Source: Streptomyces termitum
Lineage (GTDB): Bacteria; Actinomycetota; Actinomycetes; Streptomycetales; Streptomycetaceae
Direction: 5' to 3'
Length of the DNA stretch: 64,000 bases
Assembly: GCF_014650175.1 (NCBI RefSeq)
Contig: NZ_BMUL01000008.1
Location: forward strand, 62,001-126,000
Positions 11,901-20,215 of the stretch are shown piece after piece (position 1 is the first letter of the stretch; the number at the start of each line of letters is the position of its first letter). The position numbers and the translations under genes are program-made. The notes under the pieces are model-generated. The model was not told where the DNA came from and did no database searches. It worked only from the letters and a program-made list of their open reading frames with translations.

Positions 11901-14900
11901 ACCGGTGACGGGCCGGTCCCCGTGGACGCGGTGCGCGCCCACGCGGCCTCCCGCCTGCCGGAGTACATGGTCCCGGCCGTACTCGTGGAGATCCCGGCCG
12001 TGCCGCTCTCCCCCAACGGCAAGCTCGACCGCCGCGCCCTGCCCGCACCGCCGGACGCCGTCGCCGGGCCCTCGCGGGCGCCGAGGGACGCCCGGGAGGA
12101 GATCCTGCTCGGGATCGTCTCGGCCGTGCTCGGTCTGGAGACGGCCGGTGTCGAGGACGACTTCTTCGACCTCGGCGGGCATTCCCTGCTCGCGGCCCGC
12201 GCGGCGGGCCGGATGCGGTCCGCGCTCGGCGTGGAGTGCTCGGTGCGGGACGTCTTCGAGGCGCGGACGGTCGCGGCGCTCGCGGCCCGGCTCGCGGAGC
12301 GCACCGCCTCCGGGCGGCCCGCCCTCGCCCCCGCCGTGCGGCCCGAGCGGCTGCCGCTGTCGTACGCCCAGCGTCGCCTGTGGCTCTTCGACAGCGTGCG
12401 GGGGCCGGGGACCGCGTACAACGTGCCCTTCGCGGTCCGGCTCGACGGGCCCGTGGACGCGGAGGCCGTGCGGGCCGCCGTGGCGGACGTGGTGGCGCGG
12501 CACGAGGTGCTGCGGACCGTGTTCGCGGAGGCGGACGGCGAGCCGTACCAGCGGGTCCTGGCGCCCGGCGAGGCCCGGGTGCCGTTCGCGGCGCGCCGCG
12601 TGCGCGCCGGCGAGCTGGCCGCCGAGGCGGAGGCCGCCTCCCGGCACGTCTTCGACCTGGCCCGGGAGATTCCGGTACGGGTGACGCTGCTCAGCGCTTC
12701 CGACGAGGAGCACGTCCTCGTGGTGCTGCTGCACCACATCGCGACCGACGAGTGGTCCACCGGGCCGCTCCTCACCGATCTCGACACCGCCTACGGCGCC
12801 CGCGCCGCCGGACGGGCCCCGGAGTTCCCCGAACTCCCCGTCCAGTACGCCGACTACGCCCTGTGGCAGTACGAACTCCTGGGTGACGCGGCGGAGTCGG
12901 ATTCTCCGGCGGCGCGCCAGACCGCTTACTGGCGGGAGGCCCTGGCCGGACTCCCGGAGGAACTGGGCCTCTTCACCGACACCCCGCGCCCGGTGACGCC
13001 GACGCACGGCGGTGACGTGGTCCCGTTCGCCGTCTCCGCCGCGACGGGTGCCGGGCTCGCCCGGATCGCCCGCACCTCCGGCGCGACGATGTTCATGGTG
13101 GTGCACGCGGCCGTCGCGGCCCTGCTGCACCGGCTCGGCGCCGGGGACGACATCCCCCTCGGCACCCCGGTCTCCGGGCGCGGCGACGAGCGGCTCGACG
13201 GGCTCGTGGGCTTCTTCCTGAACACGCTCGTGCTGCGCGCGGACCTGTCGGGCGAGCCGACGTTCACCGAACTCGTCGGCCGGGTGCGGGACATCGGGCT
13301 CGCGGGCTTCGCCCACGCCGACCTGCCGCTGGAGGCGGTGGCGGAGGCGGTGGGCGCGGCCCGCTCGCAGGCCCGCAACCCGCTGTTCCAGGCGATGGTG
13401 ACGTACCACTCGGTGTCCACCGAGGTGTCCTCGCTCTTCGGGGTCGCGGCCCGTGAACTGCCGGTGGAGATCGGCGGGTCGAAGGTCGACCTGGAGTTCG
13501 CGTTCGGCGGCTCGGAGGACGACGGGCGGATCGAGGGCGGTCTGCGGTACGCGACCGACCTCTTCGGCCGGGCGGGCGCCGAGCGGCTCGTGGAGCGGCT
13601 CGGCCGCCTCCTGGACGCCGTGGCGGCCGACCCGGGCACCCCGGTCTCCGCCCTGGAGCTGATGGACGGGGACGAGCGGCACGCCCTGGAGGGGTGGAAC
13701 GCGACCGGGCGTGTGGTCGACGGTCCCCGGACCCTCGCGGACCTGGTGGCGGCGGGCGCGGCGAAGGCCGAGGGTCCGGCGCTCATCTTCGAGGACGAGG
13801 AGCTGTCCCGTACCGAGTTCGACGCGCGGGTCAACCGCCTCGCCCGACTGCTGATCGGCCGGGGCGTCGGCCCCGAGTCGGTCGTGGCCGTGGCCCTCCC
13901 TCGCTCGCTCGACCTCCTCGTCGCGATCCACGCCGTGGTCCGCGCCGGCGGCGCCTACCTGCCGCTCGACCCCACCCTGCCCGCCGACCGCCTCACCCAC
14001 ATGTGCGCGACGGCCCGGCCCGTCGCCGTCCTCACCGACACGGCCTCGGCACCGGACCTCCCGGCGGGGCTCACGGCGGAGCGGATCGTGCTCGACTCGG
14101 CCGCCGTGGCGGCGGAGTGGGCGGGCGCGGACGCGCACGCGGTGACGGACGCGGACCGGCGGGCGCCGCTCCTGCCGCGCCACCCGGCGTACGTGATCTT
14201 CACCTCCGGCTCCACCGGCCGCCCCAAGGGCGTCATGGTCGAGCACGAGGCCATCGTCAACCGCCTCCAGTGGATGCAGGGCGCGTACGGGCTCACGCCC
14301 GCCGACCGGGTCCTCCAGAAGACCCCGACCACCTTCGACGTCTCCGTCTGGGAACTCTTCTGGCCCCTCGCCCAGGGCGTGCCGCTCGTCGTCGCCCGGC
14401 CCGACGGGCACCGGGACCCGGAGTACCTGGCCGAGGTGATCCGTGAGCGGCGCGTCAGCGTGCTGCACTTCGTGCCGTCGATGCTGGCCGCGTTCGTCGC
14501 GGACACAGAGGTCGCGGACTGCCCGAGCCTGCGGCTCGTGGTGTGCAGCGGCGAGGCCCTGCCGACCGACCTGGTGAACCGGTTCCACACCTCCGCCGGA
14601 GACCGGACAGTCACCCTGGAGAACCTGTACGGCCCCACCGAAGCAGCCGTCGACGTCACCGCCGCCACCGCCCTCCCCGGCGCGACGGCAGCCTCGGCCT
14701 CCCTCGGCTCCCCCGTGTGGAACACCCGCGTCCACGTCCTGGACCACCGGCTGCGGCCGGTCCCGGTCGGCGTCCCCGGCGAGCTGTACCTCGCGGGCGT
14801 CCAGCTCGCCCGCGGCTACCTCTCCCGACCCGACCTGACGGCGGAACGATTCGTCGCGGACCCGTACGGTCCGGCCGGCTCCCGCATGTACCGCACCGGC

Positions 14901-17027
14901 GACCTCGTCGTCCGGCACGACGACGGACGGCTCCAGTACCTCGGCCGCACCGACGACCAGGTCAAACTCCGCGGACTGCGCATCGAGCTGGGCGAGATCG
15001 ACGCGGTGCTCTCCGGGGCGCCCGGGGTGGCCCGCGCCGTCTCGGTGGTCCGCGAGGACCGGCCGGGCGTGCGCAGGCTCGTCGGCTACGCCGTCCCGGC
15101 GGGCGGCGGACCGCTCGACGCGGACGCGCTGCGGGCGCACGCGGCGGCGCGACTCCCGGAGTACATGGTCCCGGCCGTGATCCTGGAGATCCCGGCCGTC
15201 CCCCTCTCCCCCAACGGCAAGCTCGACCGCCGCGCCCTGCCCGCACCGCCGGAGGCCCGTCCGGCGGCGGGTCCCGAGGCCGCCGCCGAGACCCCGGCGG
15301 TGCTGCTGGCACGGCTGATGGCCGAGGTCCTCGGGCTGCCCGCCGTGGGGCCCGACGACAACTTCTTCGAGCTGGGCGGCGACAGCATCGTCTCCATCCG
15401 GTACGTCAGCCTGGCCCGCAAGGCCGGGTTCACGCTGACGGCCCGCCAGGTGTTCCAGCACCCGACGCCGGCCGGTCTGGCCGCCGTCGCCGCGCCCGCC
15501 GCCCCGGCGGGCAGGGCCCCGGAGCGGCCGGCCGAGCGGGCGACGGGCCCGCTGGTCCTGCCGCCGGTGGCGCACTGGTTCGCGGCGCGCGGCGGCCCGT
15601 ACCGCCGGTTCTGCCAGGCCCGTCTGGTGCTGCTGCCCGCGGGGGTGCGGCACGCGGACCTGGAGGCGGCGCTCCAGGCGGTGCTGGACGGGCACGACGG
15701 GCTGCGGCAGGTGCTGACCGTGGCCCGGCCCGGGGTGTGGAGCGCCGAGGTCGCCCCGGTGGGTTCGCTGACGGCCGCGTCGGTGCTGCGGACGGTGGAC
15801 GCCGCCGGGCTCGGCGCCGGGGCCCTGCGGGAGCTGGTCGCCCGCGAGTCGGACCGGGCGGCGGACGAACTGGACCCGGAGTCCGGGCGGACCGTGCGGG
15901 CCGTGCGCTTCGACGCCGGTCCCGGCGCGCCGGGCAGGCTGCTGCTGGTCGCCCACCACCTGGTGGTGGACGAGGTGTCGTGGCAGATCCTGCTGCCGGA
16001 CCTGCGGGCCGCGTGCGAGGCGGCGGCGGAGGGGCGGACGCCCGTCCTCGACGCCGTGCCGACGGCGCTGCGCACCTGGACGGCGGGACTGCTCGCCGAG
16101 GCGCAGAGCGCGCGCAGGACCGCCGAGCTGGGGCGGTGGCTGGCCGAGTCCGCGACCGGCGGGCGGCTCCTGACGGACCGTGCGCTCGATCCCGTACGGG
16201 ACACGGTGGCGACCGCGCGGCGGCTGACCGTGCGGCTCTCCGCCGCGCGCACCGAACCGCTCCTGACGGCCGTGCCGCAGGCGTTCCACGGCACGGTCAA
16301 CGACACGCTGCTCACCGCGCTCGCGCTCGCCGCGGGCGACTGGGCGGCCCGGCGGGGGAAGCCGGCGAACGGCCTGACCGTGGAGCTGGAGGGCCACGGC
16401 CGGGAGCAGGACCTCGTGCCGGGCGCCGACCTGACCCGTACGGTCGGCTGGCTGACCGGCGTGTATCCGCTGCGGCTCACCGCGGACTCCTACGACGCGC
16501 GTGCGGTCGTGGGCGGGACGCAGGACGCCGGGGCGGCCCTCAAGGAGATCAAGGAGCGGATCCGCGGGGTCCCGGACGGCGGCATCGGCGCCGGGCTGCT
16601 GCGGTACGCCAACGCCGCGACCGCCGGCCTGTTCGACCCGGCGGACCGCCCGGAGATCCTGTGGAACTACCTGGGGCGGCAGACCGCCGCCCGGCAGACC
16701 CCGTGGGGGCCCGCCGAGGAGTCCGGCGCGCTCGCCGTCGGCCCGGAGCCGGACGCCCCGCTCGCGTACCCCCTCCAGGTGGACGCGGAGGTGGAGCACG
16801 GCCCGGACGGGCCGGAGCTGACCGCCTCCTTCCTGTGGGCGGGCGACGCCCTCCCCCAGGACACGGTCGCGGCGCTCGCGGACGGCTGGACGGCCGCCCT
16901 CGACGCGCTCGCGGCCTGGGCGGCGGGCGGGGCCGGGGCCGGGCACACCCCGTCCGACCTCGACCTGCTCGACCTCGACCAGAACCAGATCACCATGCTC
17001 GAAGAAATGTGGAGGGCCCAGCAGTGA
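2763..17027 (+). CDS. NRPS 1: four modules, C-A-T / C-A-T / C-A-T / C-A-T-E
   Basis: The protein has 4754 residues. The ATG at 2763 is preceded by GGAG about 8 bp upstream; the frame is open 51 codons further but that stretch is only Pro-rich sequence. Approximate domains: C1 1-445, A1 459-960, T1 977-1046, C2 1060-1513, A2 1527-2026, T2 2040-2106, C3 2123-2576, A3 2586-3096, T3 3106-3176, C4 3193-3640, A4 3646-4163, T4 4177-4243, E 4260-4730. Phosphopantetheine serines are at 1007, 2072, 3141 and 4208. It should start from DHB on the stand-alone carrier, add four residues, epimerise the fourth and pass the chain to NRPS 2. There is no thioesterase, and the stop overlaps the NRPS 2 start. Confidence 0.97.
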   Translation: MTERALRRLALTGAQTGVWYGQRLDPDSPVYNVGQYVAVDGALDPDLFATALRRVVGECEALTVRFGEDEDGQPFQLLADTPPDGPVVTVVDHLGAADPEAAALAAMRADMAAPADPATAPLFGFALHRVAPDRTLWYQRVHHIALDAYGFSLLSRRTAEVYTALARGEEPAPSPFGPLSAVVEEEAAHRDGERYAADRAYWRDRLADLGDHEPLSGASFPAAPGFLRTGAALTPEATAGVFALARAAKATWADVVTAAFAAFLHRSTGDRDVVLSLPAMARLGSAALAVPAMVVNVLPLRVAVRPDLPLGELVAEVAAGVRDLRRHQRHRAEDIRRDLGLVGRDRGPLGPMVNVKAFDNALDFAGAPGTVHNVAAGPVDDLTLAVRHDTPTGRIVLELDGNPRAYDESELEARGAEFVHFLTEAAALGPDAPVGRPDLLDAAALRGLAERAAAASGEPAPGTVVEGFAARVRENPGAVALVAGGEELTYAELDARVDRLARLLAAHGVGPERFAGLALPRGPELIVALLAVLRTGGAYLPLDLEYPAERLEFMVEDARPVCVLTTLAAAPDAPDVPGTETLVLDSPDVLAALADPAAPTAGPLPVPDGAHPAYVIHTSGSTGRPKGVVIPHSALATFLRTQARELAMGPGDRLVAVTTVSFDIAALEIHVPLISGAAVVLAGRDTVRDPAALAALVEAHRPAVMQATPSLWHALLEEGAPRALAGTRVLVGGEALPAALAERLARTASSVTNVYGPTEATVWATSAGLAPDHTGTPDIGLPFPNTRAHVLDSALRPVPHGRPGELYLAGDQLARGYLGRPALTAERFTADPYGPPGSRMYRTGDLVRRRPDGVLDFLGRADDQVKVRGFRIEPGEIETVLTDRPEVDRAVVVVREDVPGSPLLVGYVTGAAGSAPDPAGLRAAAGERLPAHMVPSAVVVLDAFPLTANGKVDRRALPAPDLAGAAATAGRTPRDAREEIVAGVYADVLELASAGPADDFFDLGGHSLLAARVAARLRTALGADCGVRDVFEARTPAALAERLAARAAPAARPPLTAGERPEVLPLSDAQHRLWFLHQLEGPSATYNIPFVARFGTLLDPAALDAALGDVVARHEALRTVFAERDGAPYQRILAPADAGVRLRVEETSPDRVDAAVAAALGHLFDLSAEAPVRVTLVRDAERGADALVVLLHHIASDEWSMGPFLHGLEHAYAARLRGEAPDFAPLPVQYADYALWQRAALGDPADPGSPAARQAAFWREALAGLPAELPLPTDRPRPAAPDHAGGMVHREVPAALATGVRRLARTSGTSVFMVVHAAVAALLHRLGGGDDIPLGSPVAGRSDPALDGLVGFFVNTVVLRADLSGDPSFAALLERVRGADLAALDHADLPFDAVVEAVAPERSLTRHPVFQTMVSHSTVTQDVRALFGLDAAVDRTDPGVTKFDLDITFSDSAHGDALDLELFYASALFDRATADALADRLLRLLDRAVAAPDLPVSAYELCSDEERALLERWNDTAVDHPGTTGTDRPGATVVEILAERARQTPDATALVCGDLSLTFAELDDRVTRLALLLAGEGVGPDAVVALAVPRSADSVVAAFAVLKAGGAYLPLDLDHPEERLAYMLADAAPVLVVTTRAVAGRVPDATGAPRLVLDDPAVRDRRAAARGTMLRAPGPDDLAYVVYTSGSTGRPKGVGLPHAGLTNLYRDHERRLHRPVADRLGRRVRALHTASFSFDSSWEQLLWLIAGHELHVLDEYGRRDADAVVAHVREARIDALDVTPSYGRHLIDAGLLTGGHRPPLLLLGGEAVPPALWTELRAVPGVETVNYYGPTEFTVDALVARVTNCATPVVGRPLDNTRAHVLDARLRPVPPGVPGELYLAGDQNARGYLGRPALTAERFVADPYGPPGSRMYRTGDLARHRPDGLIEFLGRADDQVKIRGFRIEPGEIESELTACEGVTSAAVLVREDVPGIPRLVAYVTGGADPDAVRRAVAARLPEYMVPAAVVALDALPVNVNGKLDRAALPAPAVTAAAPSRAPRGETEERLAGAFAEVLGLASIGAEDDFFALGGHSLLATRLVARVRAAGRACSVRDVFEARTVAALAARLAERTASGRPALAPAAVRPERLPLSHAQRRLWFQYGMDGASSTYTVPLALRLRERPDADALRAAFDDLTARHEVLRTVYVEADGEPYQRVLAPGEARVPFAVREVAPEALADAVEAAIAEPLGLEDELPLHVTLFETPDGEHVLVVLLHHIATDEWSAGPLLTDLDTAYTARLAGRSPDFPELPVQYADYALWQDGLLGDAADPSSLAARQSAFWRDALAGLPEELALPADRPRPAAPTHRGDTVTTALPGRLVARLDRLAADSGATMFMVVHAAVAALLHRLGAGDDIPLGTPVAGRSDPALDGLVGFFVNTAVLRTDLSGDPSFTELLGRARTAGLAALDHADLPFDAVVEAVAPVRSLARHPLFQTMVAYEGGGPDLSRLLGTDATEFPVRGGAAKFDLEILFRRTRDADGTGMTCGVRYATDLFDRAGAERLTERLVLFLDAVATAPDAPVSSAALMDGDERRRVLEEWNATGRVVDGPRTLADLVATGAEKAEGPALVFEGEELSRTEFDARVNRLARLLIGRGVGPESVVAVALPRSLGLLIAVHAVVRAGGAYLPLDPTLPADRLTHMTDTARPVCVLTDLPSLGTLPAGAVTGPVALDAPEVRAELAALADTGITDADRCSPLLPRHPAYVIFTSGSTGRPKGVMVEHEAIVNRLAWMEGTYRLTPADRVLQKTPTTFDVSVWELFWPLAQGVPLVIARPDGHKDPEHLAEVIREQRVSVLHFVPSMLAAFLDSATVADCPSLRLVVCSGEALPTDLVDRFHASAGDRTVTLENLYGPTEAAVDVTAATALPGATTASASLGSPVWNTRVHVLDGRLQPVPVGVPGELYLAGVQLARGYLSRPDLTAERFVADPYGPAGSRMYRTGDLVVRHADGRIQYLGRTDDQVKLRGLRIELGEIDAVLASAPGVAHAVTLVREDRPGVQRLVGYVVGTGDGPVPVDAVRAHAASRLPEYMVPAVLVEIPAVPLSPNGKLDRRALPAPPDAVAGPSRAPRDAREEILLGIVSAVLGLETAGVEDDFFDLGGHSLLAARAAGRMRSALGVECSVRDVFEARTVAALAARLAERTASGRPALAPAVRPERLPLSYAQRRLWLFDSVRGPGTAYNVPFAVRLDGPVDAEAVRAAVADVVARHEVLRTVFAEADGEPYQRVLAPGEARVPFAARRVRAGELAAEAEAASRHVFDLAREIPVRVTLLSASDEEHVLVVLLHHIATDEWSTGPLLTDLDTAYGARAAGRAPEFPELPVQYADYALWQYELLGDAAESDSPAARQTAYWREALAGLPEELGLFTDTPRPVTPTHGGDVVPFAVSAATGAGLARIARTSGATMFMVVHAAVAALLHRLGAGDDIPLGTPVSGRGDERLDGLVGFFLNTLVLRADLSGEPTFTELVGRVRDIGLAGFAHADLPLEAVAEAVGAARSQARNPLFQAMVTYHSVSTEVSSLFGVAARELPVEIGGSKVDLEFAFGGSEDDGRIEGGLRYATDLFGRAGAERLVERLGRLLDAVAADPGTPVSALELMDGDERHALEGWNATGRVVDGPRTLADLVAAGAAKAEGPALIFEDEELSRTEFDARVNRLARLLIGRGVGPESVVAVALPRSLDLLVAIHAVVRAGGAYLPLDPTLPADRLTHMCATARPVAVLTDTASAPDLPAGLTAERIVLDSAAVAAEWAGADAHAVTDADRRAPLLPRHPAYVIFTSGSTGRPKGVMVEHEAIVNRLQWMQGAYGLTPADRVLQKTPTTFDVSVWELFWPLAQGVPLVVARPDGHRDPEYLAEVIRERRVSVLHFVPSMLAAFVADTEVADCPSLRLVVCSGEALPTDLVNRFHTSAGDRTVTLENLYGPTEAAVDVTAATALPGATAASASLGSPVWNTRVHVLDHRLRPVPVGVPGELYLAGVQLARGYLSRPDLTAERFVADPYGPAGSRMYRTGDLVVRHDDGRLQYLGRTDDQVKLRGLRIELGEIDAVLSGAPGVARAVSVVREDRPGVRRLVGYAVPAGGGPLDADALRAHAAARLPEYMVPAVILEIPAVPLSPNGKLDRRALPAPPEARPAAGPEAAAETPAVLLARLMAEVLGLPAVGPDDNFFELGGDSIVSIRYVSLARKAGFTLTARQVFQHPTPAGLAAVAAPAAPAGRAPERPAERATGPLVLPPVAHWFAARGGPYRRFCQARLVLLPAGVRHADLEAALQAVLDGHDGLRQVLTVARPGVWSAEVAPVGSLTAASVLRTVDAAGLGAGALRELVARESDRAADELDPESGRTVRAVRFDAGPGAPGRLLLVAHHLVVDEVSWQILLPDLRAACEAAAEGRTPVLDAVPTALRTWTAGLLAEAQSARRTAELGRWLAESATGGRLLTDRALDPVRDTVATARRLTVRLSAARTEPLLTAVPQAFHGTVNDTLLTALALAAGDWAARRGKPANGLTVELEGHGREQDLVPGADLTRTVGWLTGVYPLRLTADSYDARAVVGGTQDAGAALKEIKERIRGVPDGGIGAGLLRYANAATAGLFDPADRPEILWNYLGRQTAARQTPWGPAEESGALAVGPEPDAPLAYPLQVDAEVEHGPDGPELTASFLWAGDALPQDTVAALADGWTAALDALAAWAAGGAGAGHTPSDLDLLDLDQNQITMLEEMWRAQQ
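5936..9126 (+). other. NRPS module 2 (C-A-T), predicted basic residue, probably ornithine
   Basis: C2 has the LCL-type PLSDAQHRLW opening and HHIASDEWS. The A2 pocket reads D-S-E-D-L-G-Y-V-D-K. Acidic residues at GrsA positions 239, 278 and 331 suit a positively charged side chain. The pattern is the same as the hydroxyornithine pocket of module 6 except that both Asn are Asp, which favours unmodified ornithine; Lys or Arg remain possible. Confidence 0.6.
9127..12336 (+). other. NRPS module 3 (C-A-T), predicted serine
   Basis: The A3 pocket reads D-V-W-H-V-S-L-V-D-K, the standard serine code. C3 is LCL-like, with HHIATDEWS. Long stretches of this module are identical or almost identical to module 4 at an offset of about 3.2 kb. 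Confidence 0.85.
12337..17027 (+). other. NRPS module 4 (C-A-T-E), predicted D-serine
   Basis: The A4 pocket is identical to A3 (serine). The carrier has GGDSI, the form usually placed before epimerisation domains, and the E domain shows HHLVVDEVSW. The product residue should therefore be D-Ser. The last 30 residues after E are Asp/Leu-rich and probably dock with NRPS 2. Confidence 0.85.
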
Positions 17028-20000
17028 CGCAGGCTCGTATCGAGGACATGCTGCCGCTGTCCCCCCTTCAGCAGGGCATGCTGTTCCACTCCGTCTACGA
17101 CGACGGGGCGGCCGACGTGTACACCGTGCAGGTGTCGGTGGGGCTCGCGGGCCCGGTCGACGCCGACCGCATGGAGCGGGCGGCCGCCGCGCTGCTGCGC
17201 CGGCACCCGAACCTGCGGGCCGGCTTCTGGCACGAGGGGGTGCCGCAGCCGGTGCAGTTCGTGCCGGCGGAGGTCTCCTTCGGGCTGGAGCGGGCCGACC
17301 TGACGGAGGGCGGCGCGCCGGGCGCCGCGGGTCCGTCGGTGGAGGACCGGCTCGCCGGACTGCGCCGGGCCGAGCTGGCCCGCCGCTTCCCGCTGCACCG
17401 GCCGCCGCTGCTGCGCCTGGTGCTCGCCCGGGTGGGCGAGGACGACCACCGGCTGGTGATCACGGTCCACCACATCCTGGTCGACGGCTGGTCGATGCCG
17501 CTGCTCGTGGGCGATCTGCTCGCCCTGTACGCGGCGGACGGCGACGCCTCCGGGCTGCCTCCGGTGCGCCCGTACCGGACCTATCTGAAGTGGCTGAAGG
17601 AGCAGGACGCGCCGGCCGCCGAGGCCGCCTGGCGGACGGCGCTGGCCGGGGTCGAGGAGGCGACTCTGGTCGCGGAGCCCGACCCGGCGCGCGTCCCGGT
17701 GCGGCCCGGCGTGCGGTCGCTGGAGCTGTCGGCGGAGGCCACCGCCCGGCTGACGGCGGCCGCCCGCCGCCTGGGCACCACGCCGAGCACCCTGGTGCAG
17801 TGCGCCTGGGGCCTGCTGGTGGGCGGTCTGACGGGCCGCCGGGACGTGCTGTTCGGGCTGACCGTGTCGGGCCGTCCGGACGAGATACCCGGCGTCGAGT
17901 CGATGCTCGGCCTGTTCATCACGACCGTGCCGGTGCGGCTCTCGGTCCGCCCCGAGGAGACCGTCGAGGAGCTGCTGCGGCGCTTCCGCGACGAGCAGAA
18001 CGCCCTCCTCGCCCACCACCACCTGGGGCTGCGGCTGATCCGGAAGCAGAGCGACGCGGGCGAGCTGTTCGACACCCTCGTCGTCGTCGAGAACTATCCG
18101 GTGGACCCGGCGGCGCGCGAGACCGTCGCCGCCGGGGTGCGGGTGACCGGGGTCGAGGCGGAGGACGCCACCCACTACCCGCTGACCCTCGCCGTCTCCC
18201 TGGACGAGCGGGCCCTGCTGCGCCTGGAGTACCGCCCGGACGTCTTCGACGACCGGCGCGCGGGGCTGATCGCGGACCGGCTCGCCCATGTCCTGGACCG
18301 GATCGCGGAGGAGCCCGGCACCCGGGTGGGGGCGCTGCCGCTGCTGCCGGAGGCCGAGTCGGCGCGGGTGCGGGGGAGCTGGCCGGGGGCGGTGCGGGAC
18401 GTGCCGTCGGGCACGGTCGCGGACGTGTTCGCGGAGCGGGTCGCCCAGGCCCCCGACGAGGTGGCGGTGGTGTGCGGCGCGGCGTCGCTCACCTTCGCGG
18501 AGGTCGACGCGCGGGCCGCGCGGCTCGCGTCGCTGCTCGCCGCGCGGGGCGTGGGCCCCGAGTCGGTGGTGGCGCTGGCCGTACCGCGTTCGGCGGAGAC
18601 GGTGGTGGCGATCCTCGCCGTCCTGAAGTCCGGCGGCGCATACCTGCCGCTCGACCTGGACCACCCGGCGGAGCGGCTCGGCCTGATGATCGACGACGCG
18701 CGGCCGGCGTGCGTGGTGACCACCGCGCGCGGCCTGGAGCTGCTGCCGGAGGCCGGTGACGGGCCGGAGCGGATCGTCCTGGACGCGCCGGGGACGGCCG
18801 CCGCCCTGGCCGCGGCCCCGGCGGAGTTCGCCTCCCCGGCCGTCGCGGACGGGCATCCGGCGTACGTCATCTACACGTCCGGCTCGACCGGGCGCCCCAA
18901 GGGCGTCGTGCTGACCCACGGCGGTCTGTCCAACCTGTACGCCAACCACATCGCGGACGTGTTCGGCCCGGTGGTCGAGGCGACCGGCGGCCGGCGCCTG
19001 CGGGCCCTGCACACGGCGTCGTTCAGCTTCGACACCTCCTGGGAGCAGCTGTTCTGGCTGGTCGCCGGGCACGAGCTGCACGTCCTGGACGAGGTGGGCC
19101 GCCGGGACGCCGAGTTCGTCGTGTCGTACGTGCGGGAGCACCGGATCGAGACGATGGACGTCACCCCGACGTACGCGCTCGGGCTGCTCGACCAGGGGCT
19201 CCTGGACCCGGCCGCGCACCGTCCGGCGCTGCTGCTGCTCGGCGGCGAGGCGGTGCCGGAGGCGCTGTGGTCGGCGGTGCGGGCGGCGACCGGCGTCATG
19301 TCGGTGAACCTGTACGGGCCGACCGAGTACACGGTGGACGCGCTCGCGGCGGACCTGGCGGCCTCGGCCGCCCCGGTGGTGGGCCGGCCGATCGGCAACA
19401 CGCGCGCGTACCTGCTCGACGCGGCGCTGCGGCCGGTGCCCGCCGGGGCGACCGGCGAGCTGTACCTCGCGGGGCACGGCATCGCGCGCGGCTACCTGGG
19501 CCGGTTCGCGCTGACGGCCGAGCGGTTCGTGGCCGACCCGTACGGCCCCCCGGGGTCGCGGATGTACCGTACGGGCGACCTGGCACGGCTGCGCGCCGAC
19601 GGGCAGCTCGCGTACCTGGGCCGGAGCGACGACCAGGTGAAGATCCGGGGCTTCCGGATCGAGCCCGGCGAGGTCGAGTCCGCGCTCGCGGCGGTCGGCG
19701 GGGTCGGCGCGGCGGCCGTGGTGGTGCGCGAGGACACGCCGGGGGTGAAGCGGCTCGTCGGCTACGTGACGGGCACGGCCGACCCGGTGGCGGTCCGCGA
19801 GGAGCTGGCCGCGACCCTGCCGGACCATCTGGTCCCGGCGGCGGTCGTGGTGCTGGACGCGCTGCCGTTCACGGTCAACGGCAAGCTGGACCGGGCGGCG
19901 CTGCCCGCGCCGGTGTTCGGCGGCTCCGAGGGGTCGCGGGCGCCGTCCGGGGAGCGCGAGGAGGCCCTGTGCCGGGTCTTCACCGACGTCCTGGGGCTCG

Positions 20001-20215
20001 CGTCGGTGGGCGTGGACGACGACTTCTTCGCCCTGGGCGGCGACAGCATCGTCTCCATCCAGCTGGTGACCCGGGCCCGCAAGGAGGGCCTGGTGCTCTC
20101 CCCGCGCGACGTGTTCGAGCGGCGGACGGTCGCGGCGCTGGCGCTCGCGGCCCGGACGCCGGAGGAGAAGGCGGCGGCCGCCTCGGCGGTCGACGCGGGC
20201 GCCCCCCTGGTGGAC
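17024..20215 (+). other. NRPS module 5 (C-A-T), predicted basic residue, probably ornithine
   Basis: C5 opens with LPLSPLQQGMLFH and has HHILVDGWS, a form expected to accept a D-residue donor from module 4. The A5 pocket reads D-T-E-D-L-G-L-V-D-K, again acidic at positions 239, 278 and 331. T5 carries GGDSI, yet no epimerisation domain follows. Confidence 0.6.
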
